Positions 33,425-49,989 of a DNA stretch of 52,789 nucleotides are shown piece by piece. Made by a program: the position numbers and the translations under genes. The stretch is taken from positions 1-52,789 of the forward strand of contig NZ_SWJZ01000066.1 in the NCBI RefSeq assembly GCF_005144475.1. Reading direction: 5' to 3'. The notes beneath the pieces are model-generated. The model had not been told where the DNA came from, ran no database searches, and saw only the letters and a program-made list of their open reading frames with translations. Source of the stretch: Rhodobacter capsulatus (GTDB lineage: Bacteria; Pseudomonadota; Alphaproteobacteria; Rhodobacterales; Rhodobacteraceae). The first letter of the stretch is position 1. Every line of letters begins with the position of its first letter.

Positions 33425-34858
33425 TCAGGTTGGAAATTCGGCAAGGCCGATCCGAGCCTCGCCGGTTTCCGGCTTCTTGGGGAAAAGGCTGCCGGGGCGA
33501 ACGAGCGGTCCGAGCACGGCAAGGGTGATGAAGAGCAGTCCGATTTCGGTGACATAGACCACCGTGTAGCCGAGCGCCGGGCTATCGAGTGACCCCAGAT
33601 AACCCGCCGCGGCGGCGTGGGCAACGAGGTCACGAGTCGCACCCCCGATGAACACCGCAAGCCCCGCCGCCGTGGCCTGCGCAGCACCCCAGGCGCCGAG
33701 CGCGATGCCGGCAGCACCCCGCACGACCACCATCATCGCCACGGTCAGCGTGGCAATTCCGAACATGCCGCTGCCAAGGCCGATGCCCATGGCAGCCGCG
33801 AAGAACAGCACCTTGCTGGCGAAAAGCGCCGAGAACAGCACCGCCGTGAAGGCGACGATGCCGACCAGAAGCCCGCGCGCAGCGATGCGATGCGCCACGG
33901 CACCTTGCGAAAGGCGCCGCGCCGACCAGATGAAACCGACAAGCGCGCCAAAGGCCCAGCCCGCGGTGAGCCAGGTCGTCTGCCCCACCTTCAGGCCCAG
34001 CACCTGCCCGCCATAGGGTTCGAGAAGCACGTCCTGCATCGAAAAGGCAAGGGTGCCGACCATCACCGTGGCCAGAAGCCGCAGGGCGCCCGGTTCGGCG
34101 GCCAAGAGGTTCCAGGCCTCGCGGAAGGTCTGACGCGGGGCTTCGCGTTCGGCCTTGGTCATCGGCCGCATCACTTCCTGCTTCCACAGCGCGATGACGT
34201 TCAGAACCAGCGTCATCGCCCCGCAGCCCTGCACGACCCGGATCAGCGTGATCTGGTCGAAGTCACGCAGCAGCCAGCCGACGATGACGGCGGAAATGCC
34301 CATGCCGATCAGGAACATGACGTAAAGCAGCGCCACCACCTGCGGCCGGGTTTCCTCGGTCGCGCGGTCGGCGGCCAGCGCCAGACCCGCAGTCTGCGTC
34401 ATGTGCATGCCGACGCCCGCCATCAGGAAGGCGACGGCCGCGAAGGCCTCGCCCGCCCAGTCGGGGCCCATGGTCTGATCGCCCGAGAGCAGGATCAGCG
34501 CAAACGGCATCAGCGCCAGCCCGCCCATCTGCCAGAGCGAGCCGAACCACAGATAGGGCACGCGCTTCCAGCCAAGCGCCGAGCGGTAGGTGTCGGACCG
34601 GTGCCCGAGGATGGCGCGGAAGGGCGCCACCAGCACCGGGATCGAGATCATCGCGGCCACGACAAGCGCGGGCACGCCCAGCTCCAGGATCATCACCCGG
34701 TTGAGCGTGCCCAGAAGCAGGACTTGCGCCATGCCGACGGAAACCTGAAACAGCGACAGCCGCAGCAATTGCCGCAGCGGCAGGGTTTCGGACGCCGCAT
34801 CGGCGAAGGGCAGCCAGGTCATCGCCAGCGAACCGATCATGCGGCGGGAGAGTATCAT
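33425..34858 (-). CDS. lhaA: LhaA, light-harvesting 1 assembly protein (PucC family)
   Basis: 477 aa, the length of F1696. About twelve membrane helices; the LRLSLFQVSVGMAQVLLLGTLNR start and the GTLAFSMQDVLLEPYGG motif are diagnostic of the PucC/LhaA branch of the major facilitator superfamily. Thought to deliver bacteriochlorophyll or shape LH1 during assembly. The ATG overlaps the bchM stop (ATGA). A longer in-frame reading into bchM is not supported. The paralogous ORF428 is in the bchEJGP operon on the other strand. Confidence 0.95.
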   Translation of the reverse strand: MILSRRMIGSLAMTWLPFADAASETLPLRQLLRLSLFQVSVGMAQVLLLGTLNRVMILELGVPALVVAAMISIPVLVAPFRAILGHRSDTYRSALGWKRVPYLWFGSLWQMGGLALMPFALILLSGDQTMGPDWAGEAFAAVAFLMAGVGMHMTQTAGLALAADRATEETRPQVVALLYVMFLIGMGISAVIVGWLLRDFDQITLIRVVQGCGAMTLVLNVIALWKQEVMRPMTKAEREAPRQTFREAWNLLAAEPGALRLLATVMVGTLAFSMQDVLLEPYGGQVLGLKVGQTTWLTAGWAFGALVGFIWSARRLSQGAVAHRIAARGLLVGIVAFTAVLFSALFASKVLFFAAAMGIGLGSGMFGIATLTVAMMVVVRGAAGIALGAWGAAQATAAGLAVFIGGATRDLVAHAAAAGYLGSLDSPALGYTVVYVTEIGLLFITLAVLGPLVRPGSLFPKKPETGEARIGLAEFPT

Positions 34859-35529
34859 GGCCGATACTCCAGGCATTCCGAGATGTAGAAACCGCGCGCG
34901 ACGCGGTCGATCTTGATCAGGCTGTCGCCCGCATGGCGTTGCAGCTTGTCCAGCGCATGCGGGATCATCACCGGCGAGCGGTTCGAGCGCGGGAAGAGCT
35001 TGCCCGCCCACCAGAACGCCATCAGGAAGGCGGTCTTCGGCGCGACGGTGAAGACGATGGCGCTGTGCGTGCGCTTGCCCAGCTCCGTCAGAACCCGGCC
35101 GATATCCGGCGCGCGGTAATAGATCAGGCTGTCCATCGCCACGACATAGTCGAACTGGCCCAGCGCCGGGTCCGCCATGTCACCGACATGGAAGCTGACC
35201 TTGGCGCGCAGCTCGGGCGGCAGGCGGTCCTTGGCGATGTCGATCAGCTGCGGCGAGATATCCACCGCCACCACCTCGGCGCCGCGTTTCGCCAGCTCGG
35301 CCGTGGTCAGCCCGGTGCCGCAGCCCGCATCCATGACGCGGCAGCCGGTCAGATCGTCGGGCAGCCGCGACAGCATGACGGCGCGCATCGTGTCGCGGCC
35401 CTCGCGGACGGTCTGGCGCACCTTGCCGAGTTTCTCGTCGGCGGTGGTCAGCCGCGCCCAGGCGCGGGTCGCGGTGCGGTCGAAATAGTGTTCGACGCGA
35501 TTGCGGATCTCTGCGTAGTCGGAGGGCAT
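34855..35529 (-). CDS. bchM: Mg-protoporphyrin IX O-methyltransferase
   Basis: 224 aa. Methylates the ring C propionate of Mg-protoporphyrin IX with S-adenosylmethionine, directly after Mg chelation. The class I methyltransferase motif VMDAGCGTGLTTAELAKRG and the following VVAVDISPQLI are intact, as is DYVVAMDSLIYY. It starts one base after the bchL stop and overlaps lhaA by ATGA. Next to bchH, whose product is known to stimulate BchM, so the pair can channel substrate. Confidence 0.97.
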   Translation of the reverse strand: MPSDYAEIRNRVEHYFDRTATRAWARLTTADEKLGKVRQTVREGRDTMRAVMLSRLPDDLTGCRVMDAGCGTGLTTAELAKRGAEVVAVDISPQLIDIAKDRLPPELRAKVSFHVGDMADPALGQFDYVVAMDSLIYYRAPDIGRVLTELGKRTHSAIVFTVAPKTAFLMAFWWAGKLFPRSNRSPVMIPHALDKLQRHAGDSLIKIDRVARGFYISECLEYRP

Positions 35530-35530
35530 T

Positions 35531-43408
<7,878 letters not shown>

Positions 43409-43471
43409 AGTGGCAGCCAGCCTTTCTTCGTGAGCGCACTCTGCCGTAAAACTGGGCTTGTCACGAGAAAG

Positions 43472-43489
43472 TGTCAATGAAAACTTACA
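43472..43489. promoter_or_regulatory. CrtJ/PpsR operator in the bchF promoter
   Basis: TGTCAATGAAAACTTACA fits TGT-N12-ACA exactly. On the minus strand it contains TTGACA, a perfect -35 hexamer, so bound CrtJ would block RNA polymerase; the matching -10 region is weak. The site sits 64-81 bp before the bchF start. Confidence 0.85.
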
Positions 43490-43711
43490 CTCAGGGGCGG
43501 GACGAAACGCCGCTGCCCTTGCGCGCAGGGTCGTCTTGAACGCCCGGCCCCCCCCCGGCTAAACCCGTGCCACGACTCGTCCGGGCAGAAGCCGGGCGGG
43601 GCGGAATGCGCCTTTTCCCAACTTGGCCCGTGCCTTGCGCCGCGGCGGTGGAGACACTGCCGGTCCGGCCGGTGCCGCGGGCAGGAAAGGCGTGTTGATG
43701 TGTAATAGATG

Positions 43712-43727
43712 TGGGTTTATTGACCCA
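43712..43727. promoter_or_regulatory. palindrome TGGGT-N6-ACCCA upstream of aerR
   Basis: Five-base arms in the AT-richest part of the gene-free bchF-aerR spacer (43409-43791), 65-80 bp before the chosen aerR start. The rest of the spacer shows the CrtJ site at 43472 and GC-rich sequence without an ORF. Candidate operator or promoter element for aerR-crtJ; no known consensus matched. Confidence 0.4.
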
Positions 43728-43791
43728 TGTCATGTTCCGCGCGCCGGGGATGGGGAACGATCCCGGGCGACGTTGGGTTTCGGGGACTCGA

Positions 43792-44550
43792 ATGCGGGAT
43801 GTAAGTGTTGAACTCGAGCATGGCTCGACGGGATGCCTTGACGGCTTCGTCGGTCTTGCTCTCGAAGCGATCGGGCGGCTTGTCGCGCGGCGCATGAACG
43901 GGGTGACGGAACTGCAGACCGTGCTTGTGAACAGGATGGTCGAACTGGCAACGGGACCGGAGCTTGGCGCGATGGACCTGCTGTTCGACGAATTCCGCGC
44001 CGCACACGTCCCGGTCGAGGAGATGGCCACCCATTACATCCCCGAGGCGGCCCGCCAGATCGGCGCCGCCTGGGACAGCGACCGGATCGGCTTCGCGCAG
44101 GTGACGATCGCGATCTCGCGGCTGCAGGAATTGCTGCATGCGCTGCAGACGCTGGTCACCGCCGACTCGGTCGGTTGCGCTAACGGTGCGACGGTGCTTC
44201 TGATCGTCCCGCCGGGGGAACAGCACACGCTGGGGTCGCTCATCGTGGCGATGGAACTCCGCCGCAGGGGGGTCTCGGTGCGGATGCTGTTCGCGCCGGG
44301 GTTGAGCGATCTGTCGCGTTTGATGACGACAACCCGGTTCGACGCGGCTTTGATCACCGTCGGCAGCATGGACAGGGTTGAAATCTGCGCCAAACTTGTC
44401 AAAACCCTGTCCAGCCTGACAAAGGGGCGGATGCGGGTTGCGATCGGTGGCGCCATCGTATCGCAACGCGCCGAAGCACTCGCAAGAACCGGGGCGGATC
44501 TGGTGACGAACGATCTTTCGCTCGTCATTTCCGAATTTTCTCTGGTATGA
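43792..44550 (+). CDS. aerR: AerR (PpaA), B12-binding antirepressor of CrtJ
   Basis: 252 aa from the ATG at 43792, which has GGGGA 6 bases upstream. The frame is open back to a GTG at 43711, and the historic ORF192 corresponds to a start at 43972. A helical cap leads to a cobalamin Rossmann domain with GEQHTLGS; its His is residue 145 in this numbering, the same as the cobalamin-ligating His reported for R. capsulatus AerR. The protein binds adenosylcobalamin in light and relieves CrtJ repression of photosystem genes. A second in-frame ATG at 43894 could produce a shorter form; long and short forms have been reported. Lies 74 bp before crtJ. Confidence 0.92.
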   Translation: MRDVSVELEHGSTGCLDGFVGLALEAIGRLVARRMNGVTELQTVLVNRMVELATGPELGAMDLLFDEFRAAHVPVEEMATHYIPEAARQIGAAWDSDRIGFAQVTIAISRLQELLHALQTLVTADSVGCANGATVLLIVPPGEQHTLGSLIVAMELRRRGVSVRMLFAPGLSDLSRLMTTTRFDAALITVGSMDRVEICAKLVKTLSSLTKGRMRVAIGGAIVSQRAEALARTGADLVTNDLSLVISEFSLV

Positions 44551-44624
44551 CTGAAAACGGTTGTGGGTCGAGGATGACGAAGGAAGGCTGACGAAGAGAC
44601 ACGGGTTGTGGAAAGGTTGCGGCC

Positions 44625-46034
44625 GTGACATCGGATGGAAGCTTCTTGATGCGACGGGAGGCCCTGGAAAGGGTTTCTCCCGACCTGCTGGCTGACATCG
44701 TCACGTCGGCCTGCGACATTGCCTTGGTCGTGTCACCCGGGCGCGTCGTCGAATCGGTCATGGTCAGCCCGCAGTTCGGCCCGTCCGAACGCTTCGCATC
44801 CTGGCAGGGGGCGCGGCTCTCGGCGCTGTTCAGCCCGGAAAGCGCGCAGAAGCTGGAAAACCGGCTGGCCGACGGGCCGGAGCCGGGCCGGTCCCTGCAT
44901 CTGGAACTGACCCATTCCGCCGAGGCCTTCACCCTGCCGGTGCGCTACACCATCACCCGCTCGGGCGAGGATGGGACGCTGTTGCTGATCGGGCGCGACA
45001 TGCAGCCGCTCGCCGAGGTGCAGCAACAGCTGGTCAAGGCGCAGCTGGCGCTGGAACGCGATTACGAGGCGCAGCGCGAGATCGAGACCCGGTATCGCGT
45101 GCTGCTGGAGGCGCATCCGGCGCCGCTTCTGATCGTGTCGATGTCGACCGGGCGGATCGCCGATCTGAACCTGGCCGCGGCCGAGATGATCGGCGCCACC
45201 CGGGCGGAACTGATCGACACGCCGGTGGGGCAGGAGCTGGACGGGCGCCGCCGCGGCGAATTCCTGGAAAATCTGGCCAAGCTGGCGGGCTCGGACCCGC
45301 TGGGCGGGGTCGAGCTGACGGTCCGCCGCTCGCGCCGCAAGGTGACGGTGACGGCGACGCTCTTTCGCGCCGCGGGCGACCGGCTGCTTTTGTGCCGTCT
45401 GGGCGAGGCCGAGGCCCGGCGCACGCGTGTCGATGACACGGTCGAGCTGAGCGAGCGGCTCTTCCTCAAGGGCATCGATGCGATGGTGTTTCTGGACGCC
45501 GACGGCACGGTCCGGGCGGCGAACGACGCCTTTCTGTATCTGACCGATGCGGGCTCGGCGGCGCTGGTGCAGGGGCGGTCCTTTGCCGATTTCCTGTCGC
45601 GCGGCGCCATCGACCTCAACGTGCTTTTGGACAACGTCAAGCGCATCGGCCATCTGCGCCATTACGTGACGCGGCTGAACACCGATTTCTCGGGGCAGGT
45701 GACGGTCGAGCTGTCGGCGACGCTGTTTAACGACCGGGCGACGCCGACGATCGCGCTGGTCATCCGCGACAGCAACCTGGCCGATGCGACGCGGATCATG
45801 CCGGGGATGGCCAGCAACGAGGGGCTGCGCAATGTCATGCAGATGGTCGGCTATGCGACGCTGCGCGACATCGTCTCGGAAACCACCGAGATCATCGAGA
45901 AGATGTGCATCGAGACGGCGCTGGAACTGACCGGCAACAACCGGGTGGCCGCGGCCGAGCTGCTGTCGCTGTCGCGGCAATCGCTTTACGTGAAGCTGCG
46001 CAAGTTCGGGCTTTTGTCGAAGGACACCGAATAG
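44625..46034 (+). CDS. crtJ: CrtJ (PpsR), redox-responsive photosystem repressor
   Basis: 469 aa from a GTG at 44625 with AAAGG upstream (historic ORF469). Two to three PAS domains (VLLEAHPAPLLIVSMSTG; LFLKGIDAMVFLDADGTVRA) are followed by a Fis-type helix-turn-helix (ALELTGNNRVAAAELL, SLSRQSLYVKLRKFGLL). The redox Cys reported as 249 and 420 are residues 257 and 428 here, so the literature numbering starts at the ATG at 44649, which may be the true start. The protein binds TGT-N12-ACA and represses bch, crt and puc genes aerobically. Its operators stand in front of both flanking bch operons. Confidence 0.96.
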   Translation: MTSDGSFLMRREALERVSPDLLADIVTSACDIALVVSPGRVVESVMVSPQFGPSERFASWQGARLSALFSPESAQKLENRLADGPEPGRSLHLELTHSAEAFTLPVRYTITRSGEDGTLLLIGRDMQPLAEVQQQLVKAQLALERDYEAQREIETRYRVLLEAHPAPLLIVSMSTGRIADLNLAAAEMIGATRAELIDTPVGQELDGRRRGEFLENLAKLAGSDPLGGVELTVRRSRRKVTVTATLFRAAGDRLLLCRLGEAEARRTRVDDTVELSERLFLKGIDAMVFLDADGTVRAANDAFLYLTDAGSAALVQGRSFADFLSRGAIDLNVLLDNVKRIGHLRHYVTRLNTDFSGQVTVELSATLFNDRATPTIALVIRDSNLADATRIMPGMASNEGLRNVMQMVGYATLRDIVSETTEIIEKMCIETALELTGNNRVAAAELLSLSRQSLYVKLRKFGLLSKDTE

Positions 46035-46139
46035 CGCCCCGGGCGGATTGACCGAGGCCATCGCCGAGGTCACGCACGACATTGGCCCCGTGACCGCCGG
46101 GGGCCCCCAAGCCGCGCCACGGGCGCGGCGTTCTTCGGG

Positions 46140-46162
46140 GAAACGCGCCACTGGCGCGTTTC
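46140..46162 (+). terminator. probable terminator after crtJ
   Basis: GAAACGCGCC and GGCGCGTTTC form a perfect 10-bp stem with a 3-base loop, about 105 bp after the crtJ stop, followed by TTAT. The U-tract is short, so termination may be partial. Confidence 0.6.
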
Positions 46163-46180
46163 TTATCCCTCATCACCCTC

Positions 46181-46240
46181 GGCCTGCGTCCGCCCCGCCA
46201 TCGGCGGGCGCATTCGCGCCGCCGGGGCGGAGCGCAGGCC
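46181..46240. other. 17-bp-stem hairpin in the crtJ-bchE spacer
   Basis: GGCCTGCG-TCCGCCCCG pairs with 46223-46231 and 46233-46240 with a single bulged base; the 25-base apex can form five further pairs. The 609-bp spacer 46035-46643 holds no supportable ORF. A third hairpin (46292-46310, GGAAACGC/GCGTTTCC, enclosed by GGGCGG/CCGCCC) follows. Confidence 0.65.
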
Positions 46241-46603
46241 TCTGTTGTGCTTGGGGAAGCGGCCGTGCGACGCCCGGCGCGTGACGGGCGGGGAAACGCG
46301 CTGCGTTTCCTGGTCCGCCCGAGACGTCAAGCCTGCCGCGACCGAAATTCCCCATGCCTGATTCACCTTTGCAAATCCGCGCCGCCCGCAAGCGCCGCGG
46401 GACCGCTTTTCCGGCCCCGATGTTCCCGCTTTCCCCCGCCTTTTCCCGGCTGCGCCACCCCGTCGCAGGCCCCCCTGCCCCCGGGAAGGGGTTCAAGCAG
46501 AATCAAGCAATATCAAAAGCTTGCGAGCGCGACTTGCGCCCCGCGACAGGGGTGCGGCAATTTTCTGCATTTGACCTGTGCGATTTAATATGGTTGGGAT
46601 ACA

Positions 46604-46621
46604 TGTCAACTGAGGTTTACA
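46604..46621. promoter_or_regulatory. CrtJ/PpsR operator before bchE
   Basis: TGTCAACTGAGGTTTACA fits TGT-N12-ACA and ends 22 bp before the bchE ATG. A TTGACC at 46571-46576 could be the -35, which would put the operator near the transcription start. Confidence 0.8.
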
Positions 46622-46643
46622 CCTACGCCCTGGAGGGTCAGCC

Positions 46644-48371
46644 ATGCGCATCCTTTTCGTCCACCCCAATTACCACTCCGGCGGGGCCGAGATCGCGGGG
46701 AACTGGCCCCCGTCGTGGGTCCCCTATCTTGCCGGTCACCTGAAAAAAGCGGGTTTTGACGACATCCATTTCATCGATGCGATGACGCTCAACGTGTCGC
46801 ATGACGAGCTGCGCAAGAAATTCGCCGAGCTGCAACCCGACATCATCGGCGTGACCTCGATCACCCCCTCGATCTACGAGGCGGAAGAGACGCTGAAGAT
46901 CGCCAAGGAAGTCGTGCCGAATGCGGTGCGCATGCTGGGTGGCGTGCATGCGACCTTCATGTTCCGTCAGGTGCTCTCGGAGGCGCCCTGGGTCGACGTG
47001 ATCGTGCGCGGCGAGGGCGAGGAGATCGTGGTCGAGCTGGCCAAATGCGTCTCCGAAGGCCGCTGGCCGGAAGACCGCGCCTCGATCAAGGGTCTGGCCT
47101 ATCATGACGGCGCCGAGATCGTCGCGACGCAAGCCGCGCCGACCGTCAAGGACATCGACAGCCTGAAGCCCGACTGGTCGCTGATCGACTGGAAACACTA
47201 TATCTATATCCCGCTGGGCGTGCGCGTCGCGATCCCGAACATGGCGCGGGGCTGCCCCTTCACCTGCTCGTTCTGCTCGCAGTGGAAATTCTGGCGCGAT
47301 TACCGCGTCCGCTCGCCCAAGGCCGTGGTGGACGAGATCGAAGATCTGGTGAACAACTACGACGTGGGCTTCTTCATCCTTGCGGACGAAGAACCGACGA
47401 TCAACAAGAAGAAATTCGTCGAATTCTGCCAGGAGATGATCGACCGCGGTCTGAACCACAAGGTCAAATGGGGCATCAACACCCGCGTGACCGACATCTA
47501 CCGCGACCGCGATCTGCTGAAATTCTACCGCGAAGCCGGTCTGGTGCACATCTCGCTCGGCACCGAAGCCGCGGCGCAGCTGAAGCTTGACCTGTTCAAC
47601 AAGGAAACGACCGTCGCCGAGAACAAGGAGGCGATCCGCCTTCTGCGCGAAGCCGACATCTTCACCGAAGCGCAGTTCATCGTCGGTCTGGACAACGAGA
47701 CCAAGGAAACGCTGGAAGAAACCTTCCAGATGGCCTGGGACTGGCAGCCGGATCTGGCGAACTGGTCGATGTACACGCCCTGGCCCTTCACGCCGCTCTT
47801 CCAGGAGCTGCGCGATCAGGTCGAGGTCTTCGACTTCTCGAAATACAACTTCGTGACCCCGATCATGAAGCCGAAGGCGCTGACCCGCGGCGAGCTGCTT
47901 GATGGCGTGATGAAGAACTACCGTCGCTTCTACATGCGCAAGGCGCTGTTCCACTATCCGTGGCGCGGCACCGGCTTCCGTCGCCGCTATCTGCTCGGCT
48001 GCCTCAAGGCCTTCCTCAAGGCCGGGGTGGGGCGGACCTTCTACGACCTCGGCAAGGCCGGGTATTGGGGCCCGCAGACCAAGGACACGGTCGATTTCCA
48101 CTTCGACGAGACCCGCAAGATCGCCGAAGCGCAGGTCGCCGACTGGGAAGCCGCCGCCGACCGGTCGCGCAAGCACAAGGAACGGCAGGAAGCGCTGCGC
48201 GCCCAGATGAAGGACCGCGCCGCCGACCGCAACACCGCGAACTTCGTGATGCCCGCGGATGCGGAAGACGAGTTCGACCTCTCGGCCGAGACGCACGAGG
48301 CGCGCAGCGCCGAACATGCGGCGATGGCCTGCGGGGGCGGCAAGGACCAGATGGTCGACGCCGCGGAATAA
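46644..48371 (+). CDS. bchE: anaerobic Mg-protoporphyrin monomethyl ester cyclase
   Basis: 575 aa. Forms the fifth ring of bacteriochlorophyll without oxygen, taking the oxygen atom from water. An N-terminal B12-binding-like domain (about 1-140) is followed by a radical SAM core with CPFTCSFC (CxxxCxxC for the 4Fe-4S cluster). The C-terminal region is basic and helical, ending CGGGKDQM. Ribosome site GGAGGG precedes the ATG. First gene of bchE-bchJ-bchG-orf428-bchP-idi; the CrtJ operator lies just upstream. With no acsF in the window it may be the only cyclase here. Confidence 0.97.
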   Translation: MRILFVHPNYHSGGAEIAGNWPPSWVPYLAGHLKKAGFDDIHFIDAMTLNVSHDELRKKFAELQPDIIGVTSITPSIYEAEETLKIAKEVVPNAVRMLGGVHATFMFRQVLSEAPWVDVIVRGEGEEIVVELAKCVSEGRWPEDRASIKGLAYHDGAEIVATQAAPTVKDIDSLKPDWSLIDWKHYIYIPLGVRVAIPNMARGCPFTCSFCSQWKFWRDYRVRSPKAVVDEIEDLVNNYDVGFFILADEEPTINKKKFVEFCQEMIDRGLNHKVKWGINTRVTDIYRDRDLLKFYREAGLVHISLGTEAAAQLKLDLFNKETTVAENKEAIRLLREADIFTEAQFIVGLDNETKETLEETFQMAWDWQPDLANWSMYTPWPFTPLFQELRDQVEVFDFSKYNFVTPIMKPKALTRGELLDGVMKNYRRFYMRKALFHYPWRGTGFRRRYLLGCLKAFLKAGVGRTFYDLGKAGYWGPQTKDTVDFHFDETRKIAEAQVADWEAAADRSRKHKERQEALRAQMKDRAADRNTANFVMPADAEDEFDLSAETHEARSAEHAAMACGGGKDQMVDAAE

Positions 48372-48386
48372 GAAGGAGTGACGGCC

Positions 48387-49028
48387 ATGAGCGGTGCCGC
48401 GCCTGCGCCGCAAGATGACGAGCCCCGGATCGGGCCGAATGCCATCTTGCAAACGATCGGCGTGCTCGACCGCCACCTTGGCCGTGCCGAGCGTGACCGG
48501 GTGATGCGGCTGGCGGGCGTGCCCGTCCCGCCGCCTGACAGCGGCATGCTGCCGGAAAGCCAGTGCCGCGCCGTGCATCAGGCGCTGCGCGTCGATCAGG
48601 GCGAAGCCGCCGAGGGCCTGTTGTGGCTCTCGGGGCTGGCCACCGGCGACTATATCCTGGCGAACCGGATCCCCGGTTTTGCCAAGGCGATCATCCGCGT
48701 GCTGCCCGGGTTTCTGGGCGCACGCCTGCTGGCGGCGGCGATCACCAAACACGCCTGGACCTTCGTGGGGTCGGGGCGGTTCCGGGTCGAAAGCTTCCGC
48801 CCGCTGACCTTCCGCATCGATGACAATCCGCTGCGCGCCGACGCCGCCGAACGCCCCTCGTGCTTCTGGCATGCGGCGGTGTTCGAACGGCTTTTCGGCA
48901 CGCTCGTCTGGCCCGAGGTGACGGTGGAGGAAATCTCCTGCGCCTCGGTCAGCGGGGGCCCGTGCCTTTTTGTCCTGCATCCGCAGGGCAAGAAAACGGC
49001 TATGCCCAGCTCTGTCCACTCCGGCTGA
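48387..49028 (+). CDS. bchJ: BchJ, V4R-domain bacteriochlorophyll synthesis protein
   Basis: 213 aa from the ATG at 48387, with AAGGAG 8 bases upstream; a GTG three codons earlier is less likely. The C-terminal 4-vinyl reductase (V4R) fold carries FYHVGS-like elements here as WTFVGSGRFRVES, and PSCFWHAAVFERLF. Originally assigned as 8-vinyl reductase; later work suggests it is instead a porphyrin carrier supporting Mg chelatase. It is 15 bp after bchE. Confidence 0.93.
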   Translation: MSGAAPAPQDDEPRIGPNAILQTIGVLDRHLGRAERDRVMRLAGVPVPPPDSGMLPESQCRAVHQALRVDQGEAAEGLLWLSGLATGDYILANRIPGFAKAIIRVLPGFLGARLLAAAITKHAWTFVGSGRFRVESFRPLTFRIDDNPLRADAAERPSCFWHAAVFERLFGTLVWPEVTVEEISCASVSGGPCLFVLHPQGKKTAMPSSVHSG

Positions 49029-49074
49029 GGCCCCCTCCCGGGCCTTGCCCCGCAACTTCCGGTGACCTGACCCC

Positions 49075-49989
49075 ATGAGCGCCCAAGACCTTTCGCCCAG
49101 CCGCCGCAGCATCCCCGAACCGCGGGCGATGCTGGAACTGATCAAGCCGGTGACCTGGTTCCCGCCGATGTGGGCTTATCTGTGCGGCGCGGTGTCGTCG
49201 AACGTGCCGATCTGGGACAACAAGGGCGTCGTCGTGCTGGGCATCGTCCTTGCCGGTCCGATCGTCTGCGGCATGTCCCAGGCGGCGAATGACTGGTGCG
49301 ACCGTCATGTCGACGCGATCAACGAGCCGCACCGGCCGATCCCCTCGGGGCGCATTCCGGGCCTCTGGGGGCTTTATATCGCCATCGCCATGTCGCTTCT
49401 GTCGCTGGTCGTCGGCTGGCAGCTGGGCAGCTGGGGCTTTGTCGCGACGCTTCTGGGCGTCGCCGCCGCCTGGGCCTATTCGGTGGAACCGATCCGGCTG
49501 AAACGCTCGGGCTGGTGGGGGCCGGGGCTGGTGGGTCTGGCCTACGAGGGCCTGCCCTGGATCACCGGCGCCGCCGTGCTGCTGGCCACCGCCGACAGCG
49601 CGCCGGGCTTTCCCATCGTGATGATGGCGACGCTTTACGCGCTTGGCGCGCATGGCATCATGACGATCAACGATTTCAAGGCGATCGAGGGCGACCGCAA
49701 GCTGGGCATCAAGTCGCTGCCCGCCGTCTACGGCCCCGAGGTCGCGGCGAAGATCGCCTGCACGGTGATGGGGCTGGCGCAATCGCTGGTCATCACCATG
49801 CTGTTCCTGTTCTCGAAACCCTTCCACGCCACCGCCGTGCTGGTCCTGCTGTTCGGGCAATTCTGGGCGATGTCGGTCTGGATGCGCGACCCCGAGGGCA
49901 AGGCGCCCTGGTACAACGGCACCGGCGTGGTGATGTATGTCTCGGGCATGATGATCACCGCCTTCGCACTTCGGGGCTTCACGGTATGA
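49075..49989 (+). CDS. bchG: bacteriochlorophyll synthase
   Basis: 304 aa UbiA-family prenyltransferase that esterifies bacteriochlorophyllide a with geranylgeranyl (or phytyl) diphosphate in the membrane. NDWCDRHVDAINEPHRP is the first Asp-rich motif and NDFKAIEGDRKLGIKSLP the second; about eight membrane helices are evident. The stop overlaps the orf428 start by ATGA. BchP downstream reduces the added tail. Confidence 0.97.
   Translation: MSAQDLSPSRRSIPEPRAMLELIKPVTWFPPMWAYLCGAVSSNVPIWDNKGVVVLGIVLAGPIVCGMSQAANDWCDRHVDAINEPHRPIPSGRIPGLWGLYIAIAMSLLSLVVGWQLGSWGFVATLLGVAAAWAYSVEPIRLKRSGWWGPGLVGLAYEGLPWITGAAVLLATADSAPGFPIVMMATLYALGAHGIMTINDFKAIEGDRKLGIKSLPAVYGPEVAAKIACTVMGLAQSLVITMLFLFSKPFHATAVLVLLFGQFWAMSVWMRDPEGKAPWYNGTGVVMYVSGMMITAFALRGFTV

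Noticed and set aside
43691-43716. FNR-type site TTGAT-N4-ATCAA before aerR
   Set aside because: Only the left half (TTGAT) is present; the right half reads AATAG.
46638-49145. Open frame of 835 codons on the minus strand
   Set aside because: Antisense to bchE and bchJ; composition is that of a shadow frame.
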